In this document: positions 45,601 through 58,270 of the stretch, in pieces
Position numbering within the stretch: the stretch's first letter is position 1
Layout of the letters: each line of letters begins with the position of its first letter
NCBI RefSeq assembly: GCF_003254525.1
Contig: NZ_QFYS01000001.1
Coordinates: forward strand, 124,001-188,000
Source of the DNA: Phenylobacterium kunshanense
GTDB taxonomy: Bacteria; Pseudomonadota; Alphaproteobacteria; Caulobacterales; Caulobacteraceae
Reading direction: 5' to 3'
DNA: 64,000 bases
The notes under the pieces: generated by a model
Told to the model about the DNA's origin: nothing
Seen by the model: the letters and a program-made list of their open reading frames with translations, nothing else
Databases searched by the model: none
Translations under genes and position numbers: made by a program

Positions 45601-46773
45601 TTGGCCGGCAGCCTGGCGTCTCCCCGCGCGACGGGCCGGGTTTCGGTGGAGCGCGGCCGCTTCGACGACGGCGTCTCGGGCCTTTCGCTCCGTGAGGTCA
45701 CCCTCGCGGCCGTGTTTGCCGAGGATGGGATCGATGTCAGCGAGGCGCGGGGTGTCGATGGTCACGGGGGATCCGTCGCCGGGCAGGGACACGTGAGCCT
45801 CCAGCGCGACGGTGTGTCGAGCTTCCGCCTGGATCTGCGCGGCTTCCGCCTGATCGACAACGAAATGGCCACCGCGTCCGCAAGCGGTCAGGCGACGATC
45901 CGGCGCGCGACCGACGGAAAGGTGACGCTCACAGGCGATCTGGTGATCGACCAGGCGGAGGTCGCCGCCGATCCCCCGACGCCGACGGGCGTGGTGGCGA
46001 TGGATGTCCGGGAGGTGAACCGTCCCGATGACCTGTCGCTCGGCCTGCCGCCGCGCGTCCGCAGCGGCGACGGCTGGGCCCTGGACGTGAAGCTTCGCGC
46101 GCCGCGTCGGGTGTTCCTGCGCGGCCGGGGGCTCGACATGGAGCTGTCGCTGGACGCCCATGTTGGCGGGACGACGTCCAGGCCGGACCTGACCGGCGAG
46201 GCGCGCGTCGTCCGCGGCGACTACGACTTCGCCGGAAAGCGGTTCGAGTTCGACGACCGGGGCGTGGTCTATCTCTCGACGCGGCCTCAGAATATCCGGC
46301 TCCAACTGGACGCCGTGCGCGAAGATCCCTCGCTGACCGTCACGGTCCGTATTCGCGGAACTGCGGCGCGTCCGGAAATCACCCTGGTCTCGTCGCCCAA
46401 CCTGCCCAATGACGAGGTGCTGTCGAAGGTGCTGTTCGAGCGGTCCGCATCGCAGCTCTCCGCAGTCGAGGCCGCTCAGCTTGCTTCGGCGCTCTCGGCG
46501 CTGTCAGGCGGCGGTGGGCTGGACGTGATCGGCAACCTGCGCAGCTTTGCGGGACTCGACCGGCTCGCCTTTGGCGGCGACGAGGAATCCGGGGTGACCG
46601 TCTCCGGCGGCAAGTACCTGACGGACGATGTCTACCTGGAGCTGACCGGCGGCGGTCGTGAAGGCCCCTCGGCGCAGGTCGAATGGCGGATCCGCAAGAA
46701 CCTGTCGCTGCTTTCGCGGATCGCCGGCCAGACGGGAAACCGCCTCGCGATCCGATGGCGGAAGGACTACTAG
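42628..46773 (+). CDS. tamB: Translocation and assembly module TamB (DUF490, AsmA-like)
   Basis: About 1381 residues. The most economical start is the TTG at 42628 overlapping the tamA stop; a GTG at 42658 is also possible. One N-terminal membrane helix (AILAVLATMAATLLLVAGV) is followed by more than 1200 residues of repeating beta-strands forming a long periplasmic groove. The DUF490 C-terminus has EARVVRGDYDFAGKRFEFDD, TAARPEITLVSSPNLPNDEVLS and LTGGGREGPSAQVEWRIRKNLSL. It connects the inner membrane to TamA and is thought to carry phospholipids or help barrel assembly. It converges with phhA, the ends overlapping by 4 bases. Confidence 0.93.
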   Translation: MSDAADIPARVRSRWPRAILAVLATMAATLLLVAGVTRYGVLLPQVRLLIEARTDGLKLGRIGRLRIEGLSGDVWRDVRAQRLTIRDEKGVWLEARDVHIKWNYAELLRRRFDADVVTAGSVRVLRRPAMGPKGKDRGLPVSFHIDRLATRLTLEPAFAQTRGVYDLKAALDIERRGGRSGTLAATSVLHPGDRLDVELALGGPGPLKIVAAAEEARGGAIAGSLGLPADRPFHLDLRADGTVSEGRFTAVAKTGDVTPLIASGAWSPQGGQAGGRVLLAASDLTAPVAERLGARVLFGLAGRKTRAGDYALDLRLRADGASLHAFGPGDLGKRRLSAVRLDAQAPSLSRLLGAGDLGPGRLTGGVTAQGADWRFEGSAVLMDVGLGAYRLQRISGPVQVAREKGAYALETQLTGAGGQGAGLAAAMLGANPVASLDARRLANGQMVVRRLDLSGRGLKLSASGERTLLGAVGFKGDAQVSNLAAAREGASGALDMAWRASQARADGPWTITLDARGQRLALGMAELDRLLGGQPRLEAQGTWQAGRVAITRAALDGAALDATAAGVMERDQRLAFKTDWTATGPFRAGPVEISGRARGMGGVSGTLTAPRLDLSADIEQIDVPRLPLRDAKLALVFQRRVDGSDGTVALTASSGYGPARAGASFRFPRGGVDLSDLVIDAGGVRARGQLSLRRSAPSAADLTLDIGRGALLDAGRIAGRAQVVDGAGGPRATLNLTAENARAAGSAITIRTAKIVADGALTRLPYSVDARGVSERGAWTLDGRGVLDDQAGGYLVTFDGGGAIGGQELRTAETANFRLGGGDQAARVRLVGSNGGRLDLDAALRGDVAEVEARVANLGLTLFNADLDGRVEATLALRGQGQRLDGSLQARLLDARGRGSPASQGVDGTLQARLAGDAVSLEAATTNDQGLRAEASLVLPAETSARPFRVAIARQRPMRGRFSAEGEVRPLWDLFMGGDRSLAGFVRTEGTLAGSLASPRATGRVSVERGRFDDGVSGLSLREVTLAAVFAEDGIDVSEARGVDGHGGSVAGQGHVSLQRDGVSSFRLDLRGFRLIDNEMATASASGQATIRRATDGKVTLTGDLVIDQAEVAADPPTPTGVVAMDVREVNRPDDLSLGLPPRVRSGDGWALDVKLRAPRRVFLRGRGLDMELSLDAHVGGTTSRPDLTGEARVVRGDYDFAGKRFEFDDRGVVYLSTRPQNIRLQLDAVREDPSLTVTVRIRGTAARPEITLVSSPNLPNDEVLSKVLFERSASQLSAVEAAQLASALSALSGGGGLDVIGNLRSFAGLDRLAFGGDEESGVTVSGGKYLTDDVYLELTGGGREGPSAQVEWRIRKNLSLLSRIAGQTGNRLAIRWRKDY

Positions 46774-47639
46774 GCCCGGCCGCGGCCGCCAGCCTTCGCG
46801 TAAGCCTGAGTTCCGCGCGTGAAGACCTGGTCGCTCGGGAGAACGGCGTCGATCGGCACGTCCGGCTGCGCGCCGAGCCAGGCGTAGAGGGCGCCGAAGT
46901 CGGCCAGCGTCGCGTCCAGCAAAGCCTGCAGCGACGGCACGACGAAATAGACCTGCTGGAAGTCGTCGATCCGGTAGGGCGTGCGCATCACGCGGCCCAG
47001 GTCGAAGCCCAGCCGGTTCGGCGAAGGATCGTCGAGGGCGAAGATCGACTCGGCATGGCTGGAGACGATGCCGGCCCCGTAGATTCGCAGCCCCGCGGGG
47101 GTCTGCAGGAGACCGAACTCCACCGTGTACCAGTAGAGGCGCGCCAGGTTGTGCAGCTGGCCCAGATGAAGGGCGCGCAAGCCGCCCTCGCCATACGCCT
47201 GCATGTAGTCGGCGAAGGTGGGATCGGTGAGCATCGGCACGTGGCCGAACACATCGTGGAACACATCCGGTTCCTGGAGGTAGTCCAGTTCCTCCGGCTT
47301 GCGGATGAAGTGACCTGCGGGGAAGCGCCGGTTCGCGAGATGCTCGAAGAAGACGTCGTCCGGGACGAGTCCCGGCACGGCGACGACCGTCCACCCGGTC
47401 AGCCGCTGAAGCTCCTCGTTGATCCGGGCGAAGTCCGGAATGCCGGCGCGGTGGAGGTCGAGCGCGTCGAGGCCCCTCAGGAACGGATCGCAAGCGCGGC
47501 CAGGCAGCAGAGCCGACTGCCGCTCATAGAGCTTGATCCAGACCTGGTGCTCGGCCGCCGTGTAGCGGTCCCAGTTCTGGTCGATCGTCCAGTCCGCCCG
47601 CGCGCCCGGCGGGGGCAGGTTGTGTCCGTCTGCGCTCAT
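46770..47639 (-). CDS. phhA: Phenylalanine 4-monooxygenase
   Basis: 289 residues, the bacterial monodomain length without a regulatory ACT domain. The iron-binding His pair is in PDVFHDVFGHVPML and the Glu ligand in YWYTVEFGLL; GLRIYGAGIVSSHAE is another family block. It hydroxylates phenylalanine to tyrosine using O2 and a pterin cofactor. No pterin-recycling gene (phhB) is adjacent. Confidence 0.96.
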   Translation of the reverse strand: MSADGHNLPPPGARADWTIDQNWDRYTAAEHQVWIKLYERQSALLPGRACDPFLRGLDALDLHRAGIPDFARINEELQRLTGWTVVAVPGLVPDDVFFEHLANRRFPAGHFIRKPEELDYLQEPDVFHDVFGHVPMLTDPTFADYMQAYGEGGLRALHLGQLHNLARLYWYTVEFGLLQTPAGLRIYGAGIVSSHAESIFALDDPSPNRLGFDLGRVMRTPYRIDDFQQVYFVVPSLQALLDATLADFGALYAWLGAQPDVPIDAVLPSDQVFTRGTQAYAKAGGRGRA

Positions 47640-47743
47640 GGCGCGAGATTGGCCGCTTCCTCCCGGAAGTTCCGTTCGAAATATCCCGCAAAACCGGGTT
47701 CAGGCGGAAGGTTTATGCGTCCGACGGTTGGGTCGAGGGCGAT

Positions 47744-48073
47744 CTAGTGCCCGATCCCGGGGCGGAGGCGATACTGACCTTCGTCGAATTTGTCGAAGAT
47801 CAGGGACGCTTGAGGATGTCCGACCGGTTGTCCGGTGTCGTCGGGCAGCAGGTTCTGCTCCGAGACATAGGCCACGTAGGCGCTGTCGTCGTTCTCGGCG
47901 AGCAGGTGGTAGAACGGCTGCTCCTTGTGCGGCCGGATGTGCTCGGGGATCGACAGCCAGTATTCCTCGGTGTTCGCGAACTCCGGGTCGACGTCGAAGA
48001 TCACGCCACGGAAGGGATAGACCCGGTGGCGAACGACTTGGCCGATCGTGAATTTGGCGAGTCGCGTGCTCAT
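47744..48073 (-). CDS. hspQ: Heat shock protein HspQ (YccV family)
   Basis: 109 residues with the HspQ/YccV fold signatures FTIGQVVRHRVYPFRGVIFDVDPEF, split as IGQVVRHR and GVIFDVDPEF, and QPFYHLLAEN and YVSEQNLLPD. In enterobacteria it binds hemimethylated DNA and modulates Lon-dependent proteolysis. Stands alone, between phhA (same strand) and divergent ppx/gppA. Confidence 0.93.
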   Translation of the reverse strand: MSTRLAKFTIGQVVRHRVYPFRGVIFDVDPEFANTEEYWLSIPEHIRPHKEQPFYHLLAENDDSAYVAYVSEQNLLPDDTGQPVGHPQASLIFDKFDEGQYRLRPGIGH

Positions 48074-48231
48074 GATCCGAATCTAAAACGCTCCTTCTGA
48101 CTGGAAGGTGAACGTAGCGACGCGTCACTGTCATTCAAGGCTCGGCTTCCGGGCGCCCGTTCGGCTTGCTAAGGTCGCCTCGAAATGAGGCGCTGGCCGG
48201 AGTCGGCGCCTGCGTAGGACGGGTGAAGTCC

Positions 48232-49311
48232 ATGAGTGAGGCGCCGCGTGCGCCCGGGCCGACGATGCGCGGCCGGGAAAGATCCGGGGGCGATCCCCCC
48301 TGCTATGCCGCCCTGGATCTGGGCACCAATAACTGTCGCCTGCTGATCGCGACGCCGACGCCACACGGCTTTCGGGTCGTGGAGGCGTATTCGCGGATCG
48401 TGCGCCTGGGGGAAGGCCTTTCGCAGAGCGGACGCCTGTCGGACGCCGCGATGGAGCGGGCGATGGCGGCCCTGAAGGTCTCGGGCGAGAAGGTTCGCCG
48501 TCGTCGGGTCGTCAAGTTCCGGGCCATAGCCACCCAGGCCTGCCGGATGGCCGAGAACGGCCAGGCGTTTGTCGACCGCGTGGCGGACGAGACGGGCGTC
48601 AGGCTGCAGATCATCAGCCCGCAGGAAGAGGCGCGGCTGTCGGTGCGCGGGTGCCTCAATCTCCTGGATGGGTCCCACGAGGCGGCGCTGGTCGTCGACG
48701 TGGGCGGCGGGTCGACCGAGTTGTCCTGGGTGGACCTGGCGGCGGCCAAGCCCGGTGGCGAGCCGCCGGTGCGGGCCTGGCTGTCGGTTCCTATCGGGGT
48801 GGTCACCCTGGCGGAGCGGTTCCCCGAAGGGGAGGTCGCCACCGAGGGCTGGTTCCGGCAGATGGTCGAACACGTGAAAGACCAGATCGCCGCCTTTCGC
48901 CGGGCCGATCCCATGAAGCCGATCTTCGAAGCCGATCGCGCGCACCTGGTGGGCACATCCGGCGCCATCACCAGCCTGGCGGGCATGCATCTCGACCTGC
49001 CCCGCTATGACCGCAACCGGGTGGACGGTATCTGGATGCGCCGCGAGGAGTGCGAGGCGGCTGCGGGCCGGCTGCTGGCGCTGTCCAGCACCGAGCGGGC
49101 GTCGCAACCCTGCATCGGACCCGACCGCGCCGACCTGGTGCTGGCCGGGGCGGCGATCCTGCAGGCGGTCCAGGAGCTGTGGCCCTGCAATCGCGTGCGT
49201 GTCGCCGATCGGGGTTTGCGGGAGGGCATCCTGCTGTCACTGATGGCCGAACGCGGCCAGCGTCGCCGTCGCCGCCGTCGGCGCGGTGGAGGCCGGAAGG
49301 GCGCCGAATGA
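48232..49311 (+). CDS. Ppx/GppA family phosphatase (exopolyphosphatase or pppGpp phosphohydrolase)
   Basis: 359 residues from ATG 48232; further upstream the frame is not family-like. The ASKHA fold is shown by phosphate-1 loop ALDLGTNNCRLLIA, RLGEGLSQSG, the FRAIATQACR block and phosphate-2 VVDVGGGSTELSW. It hydrolyses polyphosphate or pppGpp; the short length (no C-terminal HD domain) is typical of alphaproteobacterial members. The C-terminus is a very basic tail (RRRRRRRGGGRKG), perhaps for binding polyphosphate or RNA. It overlaps rlmE by 4 bases, a conserved pairing. Confidence 0.92.
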   Translation: MSEAPRAPGPTMRGRERSGGDPPCYAALDLGTNNCRLLIATPTPHGFRVVEAYSRIVRLGEGLSQSGRLSDAAMERAMAALKVSGEKVRRRRVVKFRAIATQACRMAENGQAFVDRVADETGVRLQIISPQEEARLSVRGCLNLLDGSHEAALVVDVGGGSTELSWVDLAAAKPGGEPPVRAWLSVPIGVVTLAERFPEGEVATEGWFRQMVEHVKDQIAAFRRADPMKPIFEADRAHLVGTSGAITSLAGMHLDLPRYDRNRVDGIWMRREECEAAAGRLLALSSTERASQPCIGPDRADLVLAGAAILQAVQELWPCNRVRVADRGLREGILLSLMAERGQRRRRRRRRGGGRKGAE

Positions 49312-50012
49312 CCGAACCTCCCCGCAAGCGCATGGTGAAGCCGCCGACGGGCGGCCTGGAAGGCGGTCGCGGCAAGCCTGCCCGGCTCAAGACCGCCAAG
49401 GAGCGCACGCCCAGCCAGCAGGCCTGGCTTGAGCGCCAGATCAATGATCCCTTCGCCGCCAAGGCTCGCGCCCTGGGATATCGCAGCCGCGCGGCGTTCA
49501 AGATCACCGAGATCGATGACCGCTTCCATCTCTTCAAACCGGGCGTGAAGGTCGTCGATCTGGGCCTGGCGCCAGGCGGTTGGACGCAGGTGGCGGTGCA
49601 GCGCGGGGTGAAGGACATCGTCGGCGTCGACCTTCTGCCGGTCGACCCTCTGCCGCCTGCGCAGATCCTCCAGATGGATTTCACCGATCCGGAGTGCGGT
49701 CCGAAACTCATCGAACTCCTGGGCGGACCGCCCGACGTCGTCTTGTCGGACATGGCGCCCAACACCATAGGGCACCGTGAGACCGATCACCTTCGGATCG
49801 TCGGCCTGATCGAGGCGGCGATCGACTTCGCCATTGAGGTGCTGAAGCCAGGGGGATCGTTCGTGGCCAAGGCCTTCCAGGGCGGTGGTTCCGACGAACT
49901 GCTCGCGCTGCTGAAACGCAACTTCCGTGACGTGCGGAATATCAAGCCCAAGGCCAGCCGGCAGGACAGCTCCGAGGTCTTCTTCGTGGCGACGGGATTC
50001 CGCGGGCGGTAG
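49308..50012 (+). CDS. rlmE: 23S rRNA 2'-O-ribose methyltransferase RlmE (FtsJ/RrmJ)
   Basis: 234 residues from the ATG at 49308 overlapping the upstream stop. The SAM-binding motif VVDLGLAPGGWTQV, the catalytic K-D-K-E tetrad context (SRAAFKITEID, LSDMAPN, GGSFVAKAFQG, SSEVFFVATGF) and length fit RlmE, which methylates U2552 of 23S rRNA (E. coli numbering). The Lys/Arg-rich N-terminus of about 50 residues is an alphaproteobacterial extension. Confidence 0.95.
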   Translation: MTEPPRKRMVKPPTGGLEGGRGKPARLKTAKERTPSQQAWLERQINDPFAAKARALGYRSRAAFKITEIDDRFHLFKPGVKVVDLGLAPGGWTQVAVQRGVKDIVGVDLLPVDPLPPAQILQMDFTDPECGPKLIELLGGPPDVVLSDMAPNTIGHRETDHLRIVGLIEAAIDFAIEVLKPGGSFVAKAFQGGGSDELLALLKRNFRDVRNIKPKASRQDSSEVFFVATGFRGR

Positions 50013-50017
50013 CCCCG

Positions 50018-50740
50018 TCAGGCCTCGTTCCACGACAGGGTGTCGGTCCGCGCCACCACGATCTGCCGGGCCGGACGCGGCGGGACCGTGGTCGGCCATC
50101 GAGCGTTCACGAAGCGACTCTTGGCGATCCAGGCGATCGACACGCTGTCGGACTGGTTGCCGCCGAGGATGCGATACGCCGTGGGGTCTTCTCCAGCATA
50201 GAATCCGACGTGGCCCAGGCCGCTGTCGGGCTTGCCGCGCCAGAACACCATGACGGCGCCAGGCGTTGGTTCCGTGGGTATGCCGAAGCGCTCCCAGGCG
50301 CGCGCGCTCAGCAGCCGGGTGGGTGTCGGCTCGGTGTCGAGCGTGGTGCTGATACAATGCCCCACGAACAGCCCGCACCAGGGGATGTCGTCGGCCTTGT
50401 ACGATTTCAGCCCAAGGTCGCTCGCCCAGTCGAGGATCAGCGGATTGTTCCCCACGCCGGGCTTCTCGCGCGTGCCGAGCAGGCGGCGCGCCTCCTGAAA
50501 CCAGACCAGCGTCGGGTCGTTGAGGTCCGTGCTCGGTGAGGCCGAGGGGACTGTCGATGACCCCGAGCCGGGAAACAGCGCCGCCAGGGTGCGCGCGCCG
50601 ATGATCCCGTCGACCGTCAGTCCATGCTGTCGCTGGAATTCGCGAACCGCGGCCTGGGTCTGGCGCCCCCAGACGCCATCGATCGGGCCTGGCCGATAGC
50701 CCAGCGCGGCGAGCTGCTGCTGGATGTCCTTCATTCGCAT
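50018..50740 (-). CDS. Peptidoglycan-binding, CHAP-like (TIGR02594 type) protein
   Basis: 240 residues. Residues 1–58 form a PG_binding_1 domain (QQLAALGYRPGPIDGVWG, AVREFQRQHGL). The second domain has the NlpC/CHAP-like catalytic pattern: Cys in IPWCGLFVGHC and His in GLGHVGFYAG. It resembles phage or cell-wall amidase/endopeptidases. No signal peptide is visible, so export would need another route, as for endolysins, but no other phage gene is nearby. It converges with rlmE at a distance of 5 bases. Confidence 0.82.
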   Translation of the reverse strand: MRMKDIQQQLAALGYRPGPIDGVWGRQTQAAVREFQRQHGLTVDGIIGARTLAALFPGSGSSTVPSASPSTDLNDPTLVWFQEARRLLGTREKPGVGNNPLILDWASDLGLKSYKADDIPWCGLFVGHCISTTLDTEPTPTRLLSARAWERFGIPTEPTPGAVMVFWRGKPDSGLGHVGFYAGEDPTAYRILGGNQSDSVSIAWIAKSRFVNARWPTTVPPRPARQIVVARTDTLSWNEA

Positions 50741-50827
50741 GACGGTCTCCTAGGTGCAGTCGAGAATGGACGCACGCAGCCGGCGGATCTGTCAATCTTG
50801 AAGGGTGGCGGCAGGTCGGCGCTACTT

Positions 50828-54522
<3,695 letters not shown>

Positions 54523-54544
54523 GCCGCCGAACCGGGAGGCGAGC

Positions 54545-54952
54545 ATGGTTGGGGACATGGCGGTGGAGCTCAAGCTCCTCGGCGCAGCGGTGGTCGTGGG
54601 GCTGGTCCAGCTCCTGTGGGCCGCCGGCGCCGCGAGGGCCCATCAGGGCGACCTGAAGTGGGCGGCGGGCCCTCGGGATACGCCGATGCCGCTCGGGGGC
54701 GTGGCGGCGCGCCTGGATCGTGCATTCCGCAATTTTGCGGAGACCTTCCCCTTCTTCGCGGCGGCCGTTTTGGCCTGCGCGGTGGCGGGTAAGCTCGGCC
54801 AGCCGATGACCACCTGGGGCGCCGGGCTCTACGTCATCGGGCGGGCGCTGTACGTGCCCCTCTACGCATCCGGCGTGCCGATGGTGCGGACTCTGGTGTG
54901 GCTGGTCTCCATGGTCGGTCTCGTCATGGTTCTCGTAGCCCTCTTCAGGTGA
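54545..54952 (+). CDS. MAPEG family membrane protein
   Basis: 135 residues from ATG 54545, preceded by GGGAGGCG. Four hydrophobic helices, with the MAPEG pattern ARLDRAFRNFAETFPFFAA (conserved Arg/Asn/Glu in the second helix region) and the YVIGRALYVPLYASG loop. Eukaryotic members use glutathione in eicosanoid metabolism; the bacterial role is unknown. It lies in the guaB–rsmB–guaA run, 22 bases after guaB and 4 bases before rsmB. Confidence 0.9.
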   Translation: MVGDMAVELKLLGAAVVVGLVQLLWAAGAARAHQGDLKWAAGPRDTPMPLGGVAARLDRAFRNFAETFPFFAAAVLACAVAGKLGQPMTTWGAGLYVIGRALYVPLYASGVPMVRTLVWLVSMVGLVMVLVALFR

Positions 54953-54956
54953 GCTG

Positions 54957-56234
54957 ATGCGTGACGGCGGACGCCTGGCGGCGGCCATTGAGGTCCTGAC
55001 CGAGATCGAGACGCGCCGTCGGCCCGTCCGCCTCGCGCTGAAGGCCTGGGGTGACGCGGCCCGCTATGCCGGCGCCAAGGATCGCGCCTGGGTCTCGGGA
55101 CTGGTCCTCGACGCCCTGCGTCGTCGGCGGTCCGTGGCGTGGCGGATGGGCGAGGACACGCCGCGCGCGGCGATCCTCGGGGTGCTCGCCTTCGTGTGGA
55201 ACTGGCCGGTGGAGAAGATCGCCGAGGCGGCCGCCGACGCCCCGCATGGCCCGGGCGAACTCTCCAACGCGGAATGGTCGGCCCTGCGCGGCGCGATCGA
55301 CCTCGACGGCGCGCCCGATGCGGTTCGCGGCGACTATCCCGACTGGCTCGACGCTTCGTTCGCCCGCGTGTTCGGCGAGGCGCGGGCGGAGGAGGGCGCT
55401 GCACTGGCGGAGCGTGCGCCCGTGGACCTGCGGGTCAACACCCTGAAGACGGATCCCGAGCGGGCCATGAAGGCGCTGGCGACGTTCGAGCCGGTGGCGC
55501 CGGGCCTCTCGCCCAACGCCATCCGGGTGCCCGCGCCCGACCCGTCGGCCCGGAGTGGCGCCGTCGAGGCGATCCCGCAGTTTGGCAAGGGCTGGTTCGA
55601 GGTGCAGGATCTGGGCTCACAGCTCGCCGCGACAGCGGCCGGCGACGTGAAGGGTCAGCAGGTGCTCGACCTCTGCGCCGGCGGGGGCGGCAAGACCCTG
55701 GCCCTGGCGGCCGCCATGGCCAACACCGGCCAGATCTACGCCTATGACAGCGACGCCCGACGGCTCACCGACACCGTTCGCAGGGGCGAGCGCGCGGGCG
55801 TCCGCAATCTCCAGGTCCGCACGCCGCTCAACAAGGACCCGCTGAAGGACCTCAAGGGCCGGATGGACACGGTGTTCATCGACGCCCCCTGCACCGGCAC
55901 GGGCTCATGGCGCCGCCACCCGGACACCAAGTGGCGCCTGACCCCAGACGCGCTGGAGAAGCGCCAGAAAGATCAGGACCAGGTCCTCGACGACGGCGCG
56001 AGCTTCACAAAGGCTGGCGGCCGCATGGTCTACGTCACCTGCTCGGTGCTGCCCGAGGAGGACGAGGACCGCGTCGCCGCCTTCCTCGAACGCCACCCCG
56101 ACTTCACCCGCCGCCCGGCCAGCCAGGACCCGGCCCTCATCCGCTTCCTCACGCCCGCAGGCGACCTGCGCCTCACCCCCCGCACTTCCGACACCGACGG
56201 CTTCTACGTCGCGGTGCTCGAGAAAGCCCCCTGA
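54957..56234 (+). CDS. rsmB: RsmB-like rRNA cytosine-C5 methyltransferase (NOL1/NOP2/Sun family)
   Basis: 425 residues. A NusB-like helical N-terminus (about 1–130), an RNA-binding linker with the Sun-family DLRVNTLKT, and the SAM fold VLDLCAGGGGKTLALA. The catalytic cysteines are Cys 362 in the TCS motif (VTCSVLPEEDED) and Cys 312 in the PC motif (DAPCTGTGSWRRHPD). It should methylate a cytosine in 16S rRNA (C967 in E. coli for RsmB); another m5C site is possible. Confidence 0.9.
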   Translation: MRDGGRLAAAIEVLTEIETRRRPVRLALKAWGDAARYAGAKDRAWVSGLVLDALRRRRSVAWRMGEDTPRAAILGVLAFVWNWPVEKIAEAAADAPHGPGELSNAEWSALRGAIDLDGAPDAVRGDYPDWLDASFARVFGEARAEEGAALAERAPVDLRVNTLKTDPERAMKALATFEPVAPGLSPNAIRVPAPDPSARSGAVEAIPQFGKGWFEVQDLGSQLAATAAGDVKGQQVLDLCAGGGGKTLALAAAMANTGQIYAYDSDARRLTDTVRRGERAGVRNLQVRTPLNKDPLKDLKGRMDTVFIDAPCTGTGSWRRHPDTKWRLTPDALEKRQKDQDQVLDDGASFTKAGGRMVYVTCSVLPEEDEDRVAAFLERHPDFTRRPASQDPALIRFLTPAGDLRLTPRTSDTDGFYVAVLEKAP

Positions 56235-56252
56235 CGGAGCCGCCTTCAGCTC

Positions 56253-57812
56253 ATGACCCAAGCCCACCACGAGCGCGTTCTGATCGTCGATTTCGGCAGC
56301 CAGGTGACCCAGCTCATCGCCCGGCGGCTGCGCGAGAGCGGCGTCTATTGCGAGATCCATCCCTTCGACAAGGTCGAGGCGATTCTTGACGCCTACGCGC
56401 CCAAGGCGGTGATCCTCTCGGGCGGCCCGGCCAGCGCGCACGAGGCGGGCAGCCCGACGGCCCCACAGCGGATCTTTGAACTCGGCGTCCCTGTCCTCGG
56501 CATCTGCTACGGCGAGATGACCATGTGCGCCCAGCTCGGCGGCCAGGTCGAGAGCGGTCACGACCGCGAGTTCGGCCGCGCCGAGATCCGGATCGAGCGG
56601 CAGTCCCCCTTGCTGGAGGGCCTCGGCGACCTCGGCCACACCGAGACCGTCTGGATGAGCCACGGCGACAAGATCACCGCGATCCCGCAGGGGTTCGAGG
56701 TGGTCGCCACCTCGGAAGGCAGCCCGTTCGCGATCATCGCGGACGAGGGCCGCCGCTTCTACGGCATCCAGTTCCACCCGGAGGTCGCCCACACGCCGCG
56801 CGGCGCCCTGCTGCTGCGCAACTTCACCCATCGCATCGCGGGCCTCACGGGCGACTGGACCATGGCCTCCTACCGCCAGGAGCAGGTGGCCAAGATCCGC
56901 GCCCAGGTCGGCGACGCCAAGGTGATCTGCGGCCTCTCCGGCGGCGTCGACAGCTCAGTGGCGGCCGTGCTGATCCACGAGGCCATCGGCGACCAGCTCA
57001 CCTGCGTGTTCGTCGACACCGGCCTGCTGCGCAAGGACGAGGCGACCCAGGTCGTCACCATGTTCCGCGACCACTACAACATCCCGCTCGTGCACGTTGA
57101 TGCGTCTGATCTTTTCCTCGGTGAGCTGGAGGGCGTCACCGATCCCGAGACGAAGCGCAAGACCATCGGGCGGCTCTTCATCGAGGTGTTCGACAAGGAG
57201 AGCGCCAAGATCGAGGGCGCGGAGTTCCTGGCCCAGGGCACCCTCTATCCCGACGTGATCGAGAGCCCGTCGACCAGCGGCGGTCCGTCGGCGGTCATCA
57301 AGAGCCACCACAACGTCGGCGGCCTTCCGGACTACATGAAGCTGAAGCTCGTCGAGCCGCTCCGGGAGCTCTTCAAGGACGAGGTCCGGGCTCTGGGCGT
57401 CGAGCTTGGCCTGCCGCCGCAGTTCGTCGGCCGCCACCCGTTCCCCGGCCCGGGCCTCGCTATCCGCATTCCGGGGGAGATCACCCGCGATAAGGTCGCC
57501 ATCCTGCAGGCCGCCGACGCCATCTACCTGGAGGAGATCCGCAAGGCCGGCCTCTACGACAGCATCTGGCAGGCGTTCGCCGTGCTGTTGCCGGTGAAGA
57601 CGGTCGGCGTGATGGGCGACGCCCGGACCTACGAGAGTGTCCTGGCGCTACGCGCCGTGACGTCGACCGACGGGATGACCGCCGACTTCTTCGAGTTCCC
57701 CTGGGAGGTGCTCGGCCGCTGCGCGACGCGGATCATCAACGAGGTGCGCGGTGTGAACCGGGTCGTCTACGACGTCACCAGCAAGCCGCCCGGCACCATC
57801 GAGTGGGAATAG
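56253..57812 (+). CDS. guaA: GMP synthase (glutamine-hydrolysing)
   Basis: 519 residues. The glutamine amidotransferase domain has Cys 85 in GICYGEM, and its His/Glu partners in [10 protein letters not shown]. The ATP pyrophosphatase loop is [12 protein letters not shown], and the C-terminal dimerisation domain ends PPGTIEWE as expected. It converts XMP to GMP with ATP and glutamine. Usual members read GICYGMQ; here Glu replaces Met, a mild change next to the nucleophile loop. Confidence 0.97.
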   Translation: MTQAHHERVLIVDFGSQVTQLIARRLRESGVYCEIHPFDKVEAILDAYAPKAVILSGGPASAHEAGSPTAPQRIFELGVPVLGICYGEMTMCAQLGGQVESGHDREFGRAEIRIERQSPLLEGLGDLGHTETVWMSHGDKITAIPQGFEVVATSEGSPFAIIADEGRRFYGIQFHPEVAHTPRGALLLRNFTHRIAGLTGDWTMASYRQEQVAKIRAQVGDAKVICGLSGGVDSSVAAVLIHEAIGDQLTCVFVDTGLLRKDEATQVVTMFRDHYNIPLVHVDASDLFLGELEGVTDPETKRKTIGRLFIEVFDKESAKIEGAEFLAQGTLYPDVIESPSTSGGPSAVIKSHHNVGGLPDYMKLKLVEPLRELFKDEVRALGVELGLPPQFVGRHPFPGPGLAIRIPGEITRDKVAILQAADAIYLEEIRKAGLYDSIWQAFAVLLPVKTVGVMGDARTYESVLALRAVTSTDGMTADFFEFPWEVLGRCATRIINEVRGVNRVVYDVTSKPPGTIEWE

Positions 57813-57910
57813 GCTGGGACGCGCGGAATCTTCCGCCGCGTTCCAAGGGTTGCATTTTCAAGCGTCACGGTTAACGGTTGCGTCCTGGAGCTGTCCGGGG
57901 GGAAGCGGCC

Positions 57911-58261
57911 ATGGTCGTGGCCTTCGCCGATGTGGCGTTGCCCGAGGTGGCGCGGTTCGCCCGCGTCGGCCTGGAGATCTGGCTGTTCGGCCTGGCCCTG
58001 ATCGTCGGTTGGCGGCTGCTGGTCGAGGGCGACGCCTTCCGCGGGCTCCTTGCCAGTCGCATCGGCGCCGGTATCGAGCCTGATCGTCTCCAGCTTCTCG
58101 TCGCATCCGTCAGTGGCGCGATCGTCTATGCCGCGTCCGCCGTGCAGGCCGTGCAGCAGGGCGCGTCGCGCATGCCTGACGTTCCGGACGCCCTGATCAC
58201 CGTCCTGGCCACCAGCCAGGCGATCTACCTGGCGGGCAAGATAAGCCGCCGACACAGCTGA
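57911..58261 (+). CDS. Small membrane protein of unknown function
   Basis: 116 residues from ATG 57911. A hydrophobic helix near residues 17–38 (LEIWLFGLALIVGWRLL) and two more at about 60–80 and 92–110. The C-terminal segment (LITVLATSQAIYLAGKI) resembles the C-terminal helix of the next gene's product (VLVLLGLSSGSYVISKG). The two look like related or partner proteins. It lies 9 bases before that gene. Not a family I can name. Confidence 0.65.
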   Translation: MVVAFADVALPEVARFARVGLEIWLFGLALIVGWRLLVEGDAFRGLLASRIGAGIEPDRLQLLVASVSGAIVYAASAVQAVQQGASRMPDVPDALITVLATSQAIYLAGKISRRHS

Positions 58262-58270
58262 GGAGCGATC

